53,942 bases of DNA from Spirosoma oryzae (GTDB lineage: Bacteria; Bacteroidota; Bacteroidia; Cytophagales; Spirosomataceae), in NCBI RefSeq assembly GCF_003002825.1, contig NZ_PVTE01000033.1, positions 1 to 53,942 on the forward strand. Reading direction: 5' to 3'. This document shows, piece after piece, positions 23,024-31,775 of the stretch; position 1 is the first letter of the stretch; each line of letters opens with the position of its first letter. The notes under the pieces were generated by a model. The model was not told the DNA's origin. It saw only the letters and a list, made by a program, of their open reading frames with translations, and ran no database searches. A program made the translations under genes and the position numbers.

Positions 23024-24742
23024 ATGAACCTCAATATAGACGCCCAGAAAGACATGACCTACGACGCTATCGTTGTAGGCTCGGGCATCTCGGGGGGCTG
23101 GGCCGCCAAAGAACTTACCCAGAAAGGATTGCGCGTACTGATGCTGGAGCGCGGCCGCGACGTAAAACACATTGAAGGCTACCCAACGGCTACCAACAAC
23201 CCCTGGGATTTCCCTCACCGGGGTCGTATCACGACGCAGGCTGCCGAAGAATACTGGGCAAACATGCGGACGGGCTATACGGCCAACGAAGAGTGGCGGC
23301 ACTTCTTCGAAAACGATTCGCAGAACCCGTACATCGAAAAACGTAAAGTCGACTGGATTCGCGGCTACCACGTTGGTGGTCGTTCGCTGATGTGGGGTCG
23401 TCAGAGCTACCGCTGGAATCCGGAAGATTTCATGGCTAACGCCAAAGAAGGTATCGCTGTCGACTGGCCGATTCGCTATGAAACGCTGGCACCCTGGTAC
23501 AACTACGTTGAAGGGTTCGCTGGTATTTCGGGCGCTAAGGATGGACTCGACGTGCTGCCTGATGGTAACTACCTGCCCCCCATGCAGATGAACTGCGTGG
23601 AAAAGGAAGTGAAAGCCCGTATCGAGAAGAAATTCGGCAAACGGCACGTCATCATGGGCCGGACAGCTCACCTGACTGCCCCTAAGCAGCAGCACTACGA
23701 TCTGGGCCGGGCAGCCTGCCAGTTCCGGAATCAGTGTATGCGTGGTTGCCCATACGGCGCGTATTTCAGCACGCAGTCGGCAACGTTGCCCGCAGCGATG
23801 AAGACGGGTAAGTTGACGCTTCGTCCGGATTCGATCGTGTCGGAAGTGATTTACGATGAGAAAAAAGGCAAAGCAACCGGCGTGCGGGTGGTCGATCAGA
23901 ACACCAAGCAGGTGCGCGAGTACTTTGCCCGGATCATCTTCCTTAACGCATCGGCGTTCCCCAGCACATCGATCCTGATGAACTCGAAGTCGAGCCGCTT
24001 CCCCAACGGAATGGGTAACGACTCCGATCAGCTGGGCCGGAACATCATGGACCACCACCTTGCCGTCGGTGCGTCGGGTTCGTGGGAAGGTATGGAAGAT
24101 CAGTACTACTACGGTCGTCGGGCCAACGGTATCTACATTCCCCGGTATCGCAACTGGGCTGGTGATAAGCGTGACTACGTGCGTGGCTTTGGCTACCAGG
24201 GTGGTGCCGGCCGTGAAGGCTGGAACCGGGGCAACGGTATGGAAGGCTTCGGCGCTGCTTTCAAAGACAGCCTGAGCCAGCCCGGCAGCTGGGGTATCAG
24301 CATCGGTGGCTTCGGCGAGATGCTGCCCGATCCGAACAACCGCATGACCCTGTCGCCCGACCAGAAAGACAAGTGGGGCCTACCGCTGATCGTATTCGAC
24401 GCTGCCTATGGCGAGAACGAGAAAAAGATGCGGAAAGACATGATGAACGACGCCGTGGAAATGCTCGAAGCGGCTGGTGCCAAGAATGTCCATGGCTACA
24501 ACGACGAGTCGAAAAACCCCGGTATCGGTATCCACGAGATGGGTACGGCCCGGATGGGTAAAGATCCCAAAACGTCGGTGCTGAACGCGAACAACCAGCT
24601 TCACGCAGTTAAAAACGTATTCAACACGGATGGTGCCTGTATGACATCGGCCTCGTGCGTGAACCCGTCACTGACGTATATGGCGCTGACTGCCCGTGCC
24701 GCTGACTTCGCCGTGAAAGAAATGAAAAAAGGTAATTTATAG
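23024..24742 (+). CDS. GMC-family flavoprotein dehydrogenase
   Basis: The 572-residue FAD enzyme resembles the large subunit of gluconate 2-dehydrogenase. The FAD dinucleotide-binding motif is VVGSGISGG at residues 17-25. Cys-rich QFRNQCMRGCPYGAYFS occurs in the middle, and the C-terminal active-site region reads HEMGTARMG, then NTDGACMTSASCVNPSLTYMALTARA. The substrate is probably a sugar or polyol, with electrons passed to a membrane cytochrome. No cytochrome subunit gene is present here. I use the ATG at 23024, since upstream codons only translate the inverted repeat. It has a strong terminator behind it. Confidence 0.93.
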   Translation: MNLNIDAQKDMTYDAIVVGSGISGGWAAKELTQKGLRVLMLERGRDVKHIEGYPTATNNPWDFPHRGRITTQAAEEYWANMRTGYTANEEWRHFFENDSQNPYIEKRKVDWIRGYHVGGRSLMWGRQSYRWNPEDFMANAKEGIAVDWPIRYETLAPWYNYVEGFAGISGAKDGLDVLPDGNYLPPMQMNCVEKEVKARIEKKFGKRHVIMGRTAHLTAPKQQHYDLGRAACQFRNQCMRGCPYGAYFSTQSATLPAAMKTGKLTLRPDSIVSEVIYDEKKGKATGVRVVDQNTKQVREYFARIIFLNASAFPSTSILMNSKSSRFPNGMGNDSDQLGRNIMDHHLAVGASGSWEGMEDQYYYGRRANGIYIPRYRNWAGDKRDYVRGFGYQGGAGREGWNRGNGMEGFGAAFKDSLSQPGSWGISIGGFGEMLPDPNNRMTLSPDQKDKWGLPLIVFDAAYGENEKKMRKDMMNDAVEMLEAAGAKNVHGYNDESKNPGIGIHEMGTARMGKDPKTSVLNANNQLHAVKNVFNTDGACMTSASCVNPSLTYMALTARAADFAVKEMKKGNL

Positions 24743-24777
24743 TCCGGCCAGCAATGGTCGATATTCTGTTGAGTGTA

Positions 24778-24811
24778 AAGCAGCCGGTCCGTTGACCGGC
24801 TGCTTTTTTTA
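24778..24811 (+). terminator. strong terminator after the GMC gene
   Basis: AAGCAGCCGGTC (24778-24789) pairs perfectly with GACCGGCTGCTT (24794-24805) around CGTT, followed by T's. Confidence 0.95.
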
Positions 24812-24964
24812 ATGTCAAAAAAATAGTCAAATACAGCTCGTACGCGCCCATATGACGAAAAGGGCGAAAAAAATAGATTAAAATTTGCAAACATACACTA
24901 TGACAGCCTGTTATAAATCCGATTGTTGATCTGAACAACAGACAACAAAAAACTCAACGAAAAA

Positions 24965-25495
24965 ATGAAAAAGGTAATGATGATGGGATTCATGCTGGTA
25001 GCCGGCCTGACCCTGAGTGCGAAAGCACAAACGACGAACTCAACGGGAACCGGGATGACTACCGGAACCACGAACATGGGTACTACGACTGGTATGCAGT
25101 CGACACCATCGACCCAGACGGGTACGTATACGAACGGTCAGAACACGACGACAAACACAGGCACGTACCAAACCCAGCCGCCAACGACAACGGGCTCAGG
25201 CACGATGAACACCGGCACCATGAATACGAATACCGGTACGACCACAACGATGCCGCAAACAAACGGTACAATGAACAGTGGTAGCAGTACCATGAACAAT
25301 GGTACGTATTCAACTGGTACCGGCACTATGCAGAGCGGCTCGACCATGAACGGCAGCGATTCGATGAACAACACGGACCGTAGTGGCAAAGGCACAACCG
25401 GAAACAAAAGCCGCCGGACCCGTTCACGCGACAACTCGATGATGAACAGCGGTACGTCGACATCAACCATGCCCCGTTCGACCACGAACCGGTAA
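24965..25495 (+). CDS. secreted low-complexity Thr/Asn/Met/Gly-rich protein
   Basis: The 176-residue protein has a good signal peptide (MKKVMMMGFMLVAGLTLS..., cut near AKAQ). The rest is almost entirely Thr, Gly, Asn, Ser and Met with imperfect short units such as TGTMNTGTMNTNTGT and NSGSSTMNNGTY. A basic RRTRSRD patch follows near the C-terminus. It is predicted to be disordered. No named family is recognised. Similar small secreted Thr-rich proteins are scattered in Bacteroidota, and a surface or biofilm role would be guesswork. The start is supported by the signal peptide, and codon use looks like that of the neighbours. A weak TAAAATTTG upstream (24879-24887) may be its promoter. Confidence 0.8.
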   Translation: MKKVMMMGFMLVAGLTLSAKAQTTNSTGTGMTTGTTNMGTTTGMQSTPSTQTGTYTNGQNTTTNTGTYQTQPPTTTGSGTMNTGTMNTNTGTTTTMPQTNGTMNSGSSTMNNGTYSTGTGTMQSGSTMNGSDSMNNTDRSGKGTTGNKSRRTRSRDNSMMNSGTSTSTMPRSTTNR

Positions 25496-25520
25496 GCATT
25501 AGCGATTAACTTCTGAGAAC

Positions 25521-25551
25521 GGGAAAGTAACTTTGTTGCTTTCCCATTTTT
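25521..25551 (+). terminator. hairpin between the Thr-rich gene and the ABC ATPase gene
   Basis: GGGAAAG (25521-25527) pairs with CTTTCCC (25539-25545) and is followed by ATTTTTT. The loop holds TAACTTTG (25528-25535), a TAnnTTTG match. The same few bases could therefore act as a terminator for the upstream gene and a promoter for the downstream one, whose ATG is at 25553. Confidence 0.6.
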
Positions 25552-25552
25552 T

Positions 25553-26989
25553 ATGTCTGTACCCGAGCCGCTCTTTTCGCTGAACAACCTATCTGTAAAA
25601 CGCGGTGCCGAACCCGTTCTGACTAATGTATCGCTCACGATCGACCGTGGTCAGTGCTGGGCGATCGTCGGGCCGATAGGCAGCGGTAAAACGACGCTCG
25701 TACAAGTACTGGCCGGGCAGCTGCCGGCCATGCGCGATCAACTACCGCAACGCACGCAGGCGACGCTGGTATCGTTTCGGGAAGAGTCGCATCAGTTTTC
25801 GTACACGCGCCATTTTTATCAGCAGCGTTATCAGGCTACGCTGGTCGATAATCAGGATGGAAAACCCGCCTTGACGGTACGGGGTTATCTGGCCGCCGTC
25901 TGGTCGGACGAAGCCCTTGCGCTTGTACAGCGAATGGGGATCGAGCCGCTGCTCGACGTGGAATTTCTCAAACTGTCAAACGGTCAGACGCGAAAAGCCC
26001 GCATTGCGAAAGTGTTGCTACAGCACCCCGCCATGCTGCTGCTCGACAATCCATTCGTAGGGCTCGACGCCCGCTTCCGCGCGGAACTGATTGAGTGGTT
26101 GGGGGAACTGGTACAGGCCGGTCAGCCGCTGATGCTCGTAGCCGACGAAACTGCCCTGCCTGCTTTCGTTACCCATGTCGTAAAACTTGATAAAGGGCAG
26201 GTCGCCTGGATTGGTCCTCGTACTGAGTTTGTACCAGCGGTCATCAACGGATCAGACTGGGTTGTTCCCGCTTTGCAGACACCGCCACAACCCGCCGATT
26301 TTACCGACGCATTTCGATTGACTGATGTAACGGTCCGATACGGGGACAAGAAGCTCCTCGACGCCGTCAACTGGACAGTGCGAGCGGGAGAACGCTGGGC
26401 GCTGCTGGGTCATAACGGAGCGGGGAAATCAATTCTGCTTAGCGTGTTATACGGCGATCATCCACAGGCCTACGCTAATCAGGTGTACGTGTTCGATCAC
26501 AGACGCGGTAAGCCCGGTACAAGCATCTGGGACGTCAAACGGCGCATCGGCTTCGTGTCGCCTGAACTGCACCTGTACTTTCCCCGACACCTGACGGCCC
26601 GGCAGGTTGGCCTGACAGGACTGACGGATACGCTCGTCGTACCCGCGCGCGTATCGGCCGAGGCTCAGCATGACCTTGGTACGCTACTACGTTACTTCGG
26701 CGTTGACCACCTTGCCAACCGCGCTTTCGGGACGCTGTCGACGGGTGAACAGCGGCTGACGCTATTGATCCGGGCGCTGCTGAAAAACGCGGCTATGCTC
26801 ATACTGGATGAGCCGTTTCAGGCCCTCGACGCCCGTCAGGTTGTACTGGCGCGCAATCTGCTCGACAGCCTGCCCCACAAAACGATTGTATTTGTTACGC
26901 ACGATCCCGCCGAACTCCCTGCATCCATCAATCACCGCGTCGACATCTGCAACGGACAGTTATCGGAACCCAGCCATATCGTTACCTGA
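25553..26989 (+). CDS. ModF-like protein with two ABC ATPase domains
   Basis: The 478-residue soluble protein contains two tandem ABC modules. The first has Walker A GPIGSGKT (residues 40-47), signature LSNGQTRKARIAK and Walker B MLLLDNPFVGLD. The second has Walker A GHNGAGKS near residue 285, signature LSTGEQRLTLLIRAL and Walker B MLILDEPFQALD. Both signatures deviate from LSGGQ in the way seen in ModF/PhrA-type proteins, which are built as two fused ABCs without membrane domains. The E. coli homologue ModF lies with molybdate transport genes, but none is present here, so the function is unassigned. Its 3' end carries a 16-base tandem duplication across the stop codon. Confidence 0.85.
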   Translation: MSVPEPLFSLNNLSVKRGAEPVLTNVSLTIDRGQCWAIVGPIGSGKTTLVQVLAGQLPAMRDQLPQRTQATLVSFREESHQFSYTRHFYQQRYQATLVDNQDGKPALTVRGYLAAVWSDEALALVQRMGIEPLLDVEFLKLSNGQTRKARIAKVLLQHPAMLLLDNPFVGLDARFRAELIEWLGELVQAGQPLMLVADETALPAFVTHVVKLDKGQVAWIGPRTEFVPAVINGSDWVVPALQTPPQPADFTDAFRLTDVTVRYGDKKLLDAVNWTVRAGERWALLGHNGAGKSILLSVLYGDHPQAYANQVYVFDHRRGKPGTSIWDVKRRIGFVSPELHLYFPRHLTARQVGLTGLTDTLVVPARVSAEAQHDLGTLLRYFGVDHLANRAFGTLSTGEQRLTLLIRALLKNAAMLILDEPFQALDARQVVLARNLLDSLPHKTIVFVTHDPAELPASINHRVDICNGQLSEPSHIVT

Positions 26990-27012
26990 CCGGGTCGTTA
27001 CCTGACCGGGTC
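26981..27012. repeat. 16-base tandem duplication spanning a stop codon
   Basis: The unit GTTACCTGACCGGGTC occurs twice without a gap (26981-26996 and 26997-27012). The first copy contains the TGA stop of the ABC ATPase gene, so the duplication does not change the protein. It looks like a recent slippage or repair event. Confidence 0.95.
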
Positions 27013-27575
27013 GTTCAGTCAATCGGTTTACAAATTATACCCATTGGCACAATTTATGGACCAATAGAGCCTCGAACGGTTACTAACCCGATGACCTGGT
27101 CAGCGCCTATCAGTGAGCGTAGTACTTAGCAAACGGTCAACCGACAAAACACCTATGCACTGCCTGATCGGCTGGCATGACTTTCGTCCTGTGGATGGAT
27201 AGCTTATCTGTTGCCGTATAAAGAGCCTCCGGGGCGGTGAATAGATGGTATAAGTAATAGATAAGTATCTGTATATGAGAACGATGCATAAGCTGATTGG
27301 GCTAGGGACGATCTGGTGTATATAGGCTCAGATCATAGGTCATGCGCCGGCTTGATTATCGAGAAGCGAAACGGTAGTACAGGCCGACTGGTCATACCGT
27401 AGTGTTTCTGGCAAATGATGAGAATTGGCCTGGAAGGCTGCGGTCCTGATGAAGGTATGCATTATGATAAATAGGCTGTGACGGCTTTGATTAACCCCTG
27501 TCGAAACTGAAGTCTTCAGACGAGGCACACCTGACAGTCACTGTTCTTGCCTGCCTGACACCTAACAACAAGCTA
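27013..27575. other. gene-free interval of about 560 bases
   Basis: I see no credible gene, terminator or RNA gene here. Short open frames exist on both strands, but none has a signal peptide, a promoter or family features. The composition is somewhat more AT-rich than the flanking genes. A small inverted repeat TGAAGTCTTCA occurs near 27509-27519. The right part must hold the promoter of the OmpA-family gene, though no good TAnnTTTG match is evident. Confidence 0.5.
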
Positions 27576-30029
27576 ATGAATGGAATGATACGTAACATGA
27601 CAAAGCAACGATATGGACTAAGCCTGTGGTTACTGTTGATCGCGTTATCGGCCGTGGCGCAGACGGATTCGTTGTTGTTGCAGGCAGATCGTATGCTAGC
27701 CTGGAAAGCGTACGGACGGGCTATCGATACGTACACACAGCTATTGACCAATGGAGTCGCGTTGTCACCCGCGCAAAAGTTACAGGCTCAAACGCAACTC
27801 GCTCAGGCGTATCGACAGATCGGCGACGGTGCCAAAGCCGAACGATTGTACCGTCAGCTGCTGGACAGTGGTGTGAATACCGATAACCGGCAGGTGCTGT
27901 ACTATGCGCAGACGCTGGCCAGTAACGGTAAGTTTCAGGAAGCCCAGCAGCAGTACGAACGTTACTTACAATTGAAGGACAAGGCACCGACTCGGAAGGC
28001 ATTGCCCGTAGTAGGGATCGGCGCAGACGAACGGCGGGGCTCGATAGCGTACCAGATTGAGTACCTGGCGCTCGATACACCCGGAGAAGAATTTAGCCCG
28101 GCCTTTTTCCAGAACGGACTGGTGTATGTGTCGGGTACGAAAGGCGGCACAACGGTGAAAGGAAAAGGGGGCGGAGCGGGGTTTCTGGATCTGGTGTATG
28201 CACCTGACCGGAACAACTTGCGGGCGACCACGATCATCAGTAGCAACGGGGTCGAGACATCTGTACCGAAAGAGCGCGTGACACGCGAGCGGATGCTGGG
28301 GAGCGATGCGTATACCCGACCCACTGCCAACGACTCCCGGACGGTGCCCGGTTTCGACGGTGGTATCACCATTGCCAGTGGCTTGGGCTACGGTGGGAAA
28401 CCCGTCAATGAAGTCCGCCGGTTCGATAATACGATCAACAGCCGTTACCAGGAGGGGCCGGCCACGTTTAGCGCCGATGGATCGCGGATTATTTTTACCC
28501 GTAATGTCGAGTCGGTTAGGGGGGGGCAAACGGATAGCACGGCCGTCGCCCGGCTGAAATTGTACACGGCTACGCAGCGAAACGGTGCCTGGGTCGATGT
28601 ACAGGAAATGCCCTTCAACAGTGATCGCTATTCGGTGGGTCACCCGTCGCTGAGCTACGACGGACAACGGCTGTATTTTGTCTCGGATATGCCGGGCGGT
28701 TCCGGCGGGACGGACTTGTACGTAGCGCGTTACGTCAACGGTCGCTGGGGGCAGCCGGAAAACCTGGGCGAGACAATCAACAGCGTCGGCAATGAACTGT
28801 TTCCGTTTGTCGATCCAGCGGGGAATCTATACTTCGCATCGGATGGGATAAAAGGTCTGGGCGGGCTGGATATTTTCTTCGCTACGTTTACCAATGGGGT
28901 TCCCAATAAGGGTATCGAACACCTCGACGCGCCGATCAATTCGCCACAGGATGATTTCGGCCTGATTACGGATGCGACCCGGTCGGGCGGCTATTTCAGT
29001 TCGAACCGACGAGATGGTAATGACGATATTCTTCGGTTTGTCCGGCAAAGTTCACTGTACGAATGTCGCGACCTGACCGTACGCATCTACGACATCAATA
29101 CCAATGCGTCGCTTGATAGTGCATCGGTCGTCATACGGTCGCGCAAGGAAGGCCGGGCCGATCAGACAATGCGCTCCGACAGCAATGGCGTTATCCGGTT
29201 GTGTCTTGAGCGTGATAGCGATTTTATGTTCGAAGTCGGACGAGACAGCTATACCAGTAGCACGGTTGGTTTCAGTACCCGCTATCTGACCGACGATCAG
29301 CCTTCCCGCCTGGAGATTGGTTTGGCTAGGCCAGCGCCGGTCGTCGACACGATCAGTGCCGACGCCGTAGTCATAACTAAGCCGGTCGTAGTACGCGTCA
29401 ATCGAATATACGGTACCATACTGGGCGAGAAAGATCAAAAGCCTATTGCGGGCGTACGCGTGCAGTTGCGCAACGAATGTGACAAGCGTATACGAGAATC
29501 AATCACTAATGCTGATGGGCATTATTCGTTTGAATTGGCAGCCGGCTGTGATTATACGCTGACGGCCTCGAAGCGGACGTTCGGAACCAATACCAGCAAA
29601 ATTAGGCGGTTGCCCAGGAAAGCAAAACCACGTGAACTGTCAGCTAACCTGCAAATGCTGAGTGTGGGTGATGTCATCACGATGGACAACATTTATTACG
29701 CCCCCGATCAGTTTACACTTAGCGATGACGCTAGTCGCGAAATTGACCGACTGGTGAAGATCATGCAGAAATACCCGTCGCTGATTATCGAGATCCGGTC
29801 TCATACGGATAGCCGGGGCGATGCGGGACGTAACAAGATCTTATCAACACAGCGGGCTAATTCGGTGGCCAACTACCTGAACTCGCGTGGCATTAGCCGG
29901 CGTCGGATACTGGCGCGTGGCATGGGCGAGTCGGCTCCGGTCAACAATTGCGTCGACGGAGTGATTTGTACGGAAGCTGAACACCAGCGAAATCGCCGGA
30001 CAGAATTCCGGGTGGTTGAGATCAAGTAG
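27576..30029 (+). CDS. OmpA-family protein with TPR, beta-propeller and regulatory domains (PorE-like architecture)
   Basis: The 817-residue exported protein has four parts. A signal peptide (ending near SAVAQ) is followed by TPR-like repeats (about 35-130). A propeller of PD40/WD40-like blades comes next (about 150-480), with NTINSRYQEGPATFSADGSRIIFTR, SVGHPSLSYDGQRLYFVSDMPGG and LFPFVDPAGNLYFASDG. A carboxypeptidase-regulatory-like fold (about 610-690) precedes the C-terminal OmpA peptidoglycan-binding domain (IIEIRSHTDSRGDAGRNKILSTQRA). The same order is known in PorE, a lipoprotein of the type IX secretion system, but here no lipobox is visible. Many paralogues exist in the phylum, so PorE identity is unproven. 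An alternative start is the ATG at 27597, which would leave a tidier signal peptide. Confidence 0.85.
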   Translation: MNGMIRNMTKQRYGLSLWLLLIALSAVAQTDSLLLQADRMLAWKAYGRAIDTYTQLLTNGVALSPAQKLQAQTQLAQAYRQIGDGAKAERLYRQLLDSGVNTDNRQVLYYAQTLASNGKFQEAQQQYERYLQLKDKAPTRKALPVVGIGADERRGSIAYQIEYLALDTPGEEFSPAFFQNGLVYVSGTKGGTTVKGKGGGAGFLDLVYAPDRNNLRATTIISSNGVETSVPKERVTRERMLGSDAYTRPTANDSRTVPGFDGGITIASGLGYGGKPVNEVRRFDNTINSRYQEGPATFSADGSRIIFTRNVESVRGGQTDSTAVARLKLYTATQRNGAWVDVQEMPFNSDRYSVGHPSLSYDGQRLYFVSDMPGGSGGTDLYVARYVNGRWGQPENLGETINSVGNELFPFVDPAGNLYFASDGIKGLGGLDIFFATFTNGVPNKGIEHLDAPINSPQDDFGLITDATRSGGYFSSNRRDGNDDILRFVRQSSLYECRDLTVRIYDINTNASLDSASVVIRSRKEGRADQTMRSDSNGVIRLCLERDSDFMFEVGRDSYTSSTVGFSTRYLTDDQPSRLEIGLARPAPVVDTISADAVVITKPVVVRVNRIYGTILGEKDQKPIAGVRVQLRNECDKRIRESITNADGHYSFELAAGCDYTLTASKRTFGTNTSKIRRLPRKAKPRELSANLQMLSVGDVITMDNIYYAPDQFTLSDDASREIDRLVKIMQKYPSLIIEIRSHTDSRGDAGRNKILSTQRANSVANYLNSRGISRRRILARGMGESAPVNNCVDGVICTEAEHQRNRRTEFRVVEIK

Positions 30030-30734
30030 TCAGGGCAATGGATTCCGGGAAACATAAACCACCGATGGGGAATCGTCAGGACAGCAGTAGATCCGGTTTG
30101 TTTCGACGATGTGCGTTCCCGAAACGGCCACGTATAGCCGGTTCTTCGAATCCAGGAGCAATGACGTAATGATATGTTTGTACGGAAAGGCCACCAATCG
30201 GGAATTTCCATTCTCTGCTTGGCGATTAATATCCGACGGGTTGACGTAGGCACTACCGATATTGTTGGGAATGGGCGTAGTATTCTCTTTTACCGTATAG
30301 ACGGTTCCTCCCGGTGCTGTGACGCTGTTGATCTGCCGTTGTAACTCCACGGAATTTATGTCCTGTTTCCATGTTTTTCCGCCGTCGGCCGTATAGTAAG
30401 CAAACCGGCCACTGACAGTTTTGACGGTCGGTGTGCCACCTCGATTAGTCAATCGCCACAATGTGTCTCGTCGAAGGTATAAGCCCTGCGGGCCTACATG
30501 GTCAGACCGAATACGTTCCCACGATCTGCCGGCATCGCTGGTCTTGTAGATGTTGAATAGGGTAGCGACGAAAAGAACGCTGTCTACACTGCCGGCTACG
30601 TCCATGGCTTGTCCCCCCGCCGGTGCTTCAAGACGTATCCAATTGGGGTCCTCCGGCATAATCGCGGACCGGTCTGTTTTCGTGCAGGCTGCTACGAGTA
30701 GACCGACAATCACCATAAGGAAAAATGATTTCAT
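30030..30734 (-). CDS. small lipoprotein with Asp-box (BNR) repeats
   Basis: The 234-residue protein has a lipoprotein signal with lipobox LVAAC (Cys17). Two Asp-box motifs are visible, YKTSDAGRSWERI and YYTADGGKTWKQD, the kind that mark sialidase-like or photosystem-assembly-factor-like propeller blades. Only part of a propeller fits into this length, so it is either a short propeller or one that multimerises. No enzymatic residues can be identified. Its stop codon abuts that of the OmpA-family gene with no intervening base. The promoter must lie in the region before the ispE gene. Confidence 0.75.
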   Translation of the reverse strand: MKSFFLMVIVGLLVAACTKTDRSAIMPEDPNWIRLEAPAGGQAMDVAGSVDSVLFVATLFNIYKTSDAGRSWERIRSDHVGPQGLYLRRDTLWRLTNRGGTPTVKTVSGRFAYYTADGGKTWKQDINSVELQRQINSVTAPGGTVYTVKENTTPIPNNIGSAYVNPSDINRQAENGNSRLVAFPYKHIITSLLLDSKNRLYVAVSGTHIVETNRIYCCPDDSPSVVYVSRNPLP

Positions 30735-30854
30735 GCTAGTTAGTGTGATTAATCAGCCACTCATATTGCTGAAGATAAGTAATAAGTACACCTGTATGTA
30801 AAACAACGGTATTCGGAAGGTTATAATTGTTCGTAACTAATTACCTATGAAACT

Positions 30855-30862
30855 TACTTTTG
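30855..30862 (+). promoter_or_regulatory. TACTTTTG -7 element upstream of ispE
   Basis: It matches TAnnTTTG followed by C. TTG at 30827-30829 lies 25 bases upstream and could be the -33 element. The ispE ATG is 38 bases downstream. Confidence 0.5.
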
Positions 30863-30900
30863 CGAACGGGCTACGGCGTCTGACTGCATATTGAGACTGT

Positions 30901-31707
30901 ATGGTTACGTTTCCGAACGCAAAAATTAATCTGGGGCTGCTGATCACCGAGAAGCGTCCCGACGGCTTTCATAATCTACAATCGTGTTTCTATCCTGTCG
31001 GCTGGTCCGATGCGCTTGAGCTGATACCAGCTTCCGAGACGGCGTTCAGCAGTACGGGCTTACCCATTCCCGGCGAGCCCATGCAGAACCTGTGTGTGAA
31101 AGCGTATGACTTGCTCCGGCGTGATTTCGACATGCCGCCGGTACATATTCACCTGCAAAAAAACGTACCGATCGGGGCAGGTTTGGGTGGCGGATCGGCC
31201 GATGCTGCCTTTACACTCCGGCTGCTCAACGACCGTTTTGCATTGAGTCTATCCGTCGACCAGCTTGAAAACTACGCCCGTCAGCTAGGCAGCGATTGTG
31301 CCTTTTTCGTGCAGAATCGACCGGTGTACTGTATCGAGAAAGGCGATGTTTTTCGGGAGATCGACCTGTCGTTATCAGGTTATTATATCGTGCTGGTTTA
31401 CCCCAATCTGGCTATTTCAACCGCCGAAGCGTATGCCCGTATAAGGCCGCAACAACCCGAACATCCGCTGGCTGATCTGTTGCTGCAACCCATTACGACC
31501 TGGCGCAACACGGTTCATAATAATTTTGAAGCGAGTCTGTTTCCCACCTATCCAGTTCTGGCGTCTGTCAAGGAGCAGCTGTACGAAGCCGGTGCAGTGT
31601 ACGCCAGCATGAGCGGTTCCGGTTCGACTCTCTACGGGATTTTCGATGCGCCCCCAGCCGACCTAAACCAATTCGCCCAATACCGCGTTTGGCAGGGTAA
31701 GCTTTAA
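30901..31707 (+). CDS. ispE: 4-diphosphocytidyl-2-C-methyl-D-erythritol kinase IspE
   Basis: The 268-residue GHMP kinase phosphorylates the 2-hydroxyl of CDP-methylerythritol in the non-mevalonate isoprenoid pathway. The ATP-binding GHMP motif is PIGAGLGGGSADAAF (residues 90-104), the N-terminal part FPNAKINLGLLITEKRPDGFHNLQ contains the catalytic region, and MSGSGSTLYGIF is the C-terminal GHMP motif. All are intact and the length is typical for Bacteroidota. It has a good promoter candidate and runs into the downstream oxidase-subunit gene with a short gap. Confidence 0.96.
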   Translation: MVTFPNAKINLGLLITEKRPDGFHNLQSCFYPVGWSDALELIPASETAFSSTGLPIPGEPMQNLCVKAYDLLRRDFDMPPVHIHLQKNVPIGAGLGGGSADAAFTLRLLNDRFALSLSVDQLENYARQLGSDCAFFVQNRPVYCIEKGDVFREIDLSLSGYYIVLVYPNLAISTAEAYARIRPQQPEHPLADLLLQPITTWRNTVHNNFEASLFPTYPVLASVKEQLYEAGAVYASMSGSGSTLYGIFDAPPADLNQFAQYRVWQGKL

Positions 31708-31775
31708 CCCATTTTTGCCTGTCATTGCGCTGGTTCGGTCTGACCGCCGTCCGGCCGACAACTCAACCTTATATA

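Noticed and set aside
23009..24058. 349-codon minus-strand frame opposite the GMC gene
   Set aside because: Long only because the GMC gene is GC-rich; the GMC reading has the full set of family motifs.
25040..25350. possible CRISPR-like or tandem DNA repeat
   Set aside because: Repetition comes from ACN/ATGAAC codons in a coding sequence; no constant repeat with unique spacers exists.
27340..27528. 62-codon minus-strand frame in the gene-free interval
   Set aside because: No start context, no motif, and composition like the surrounding non-coding DNA.
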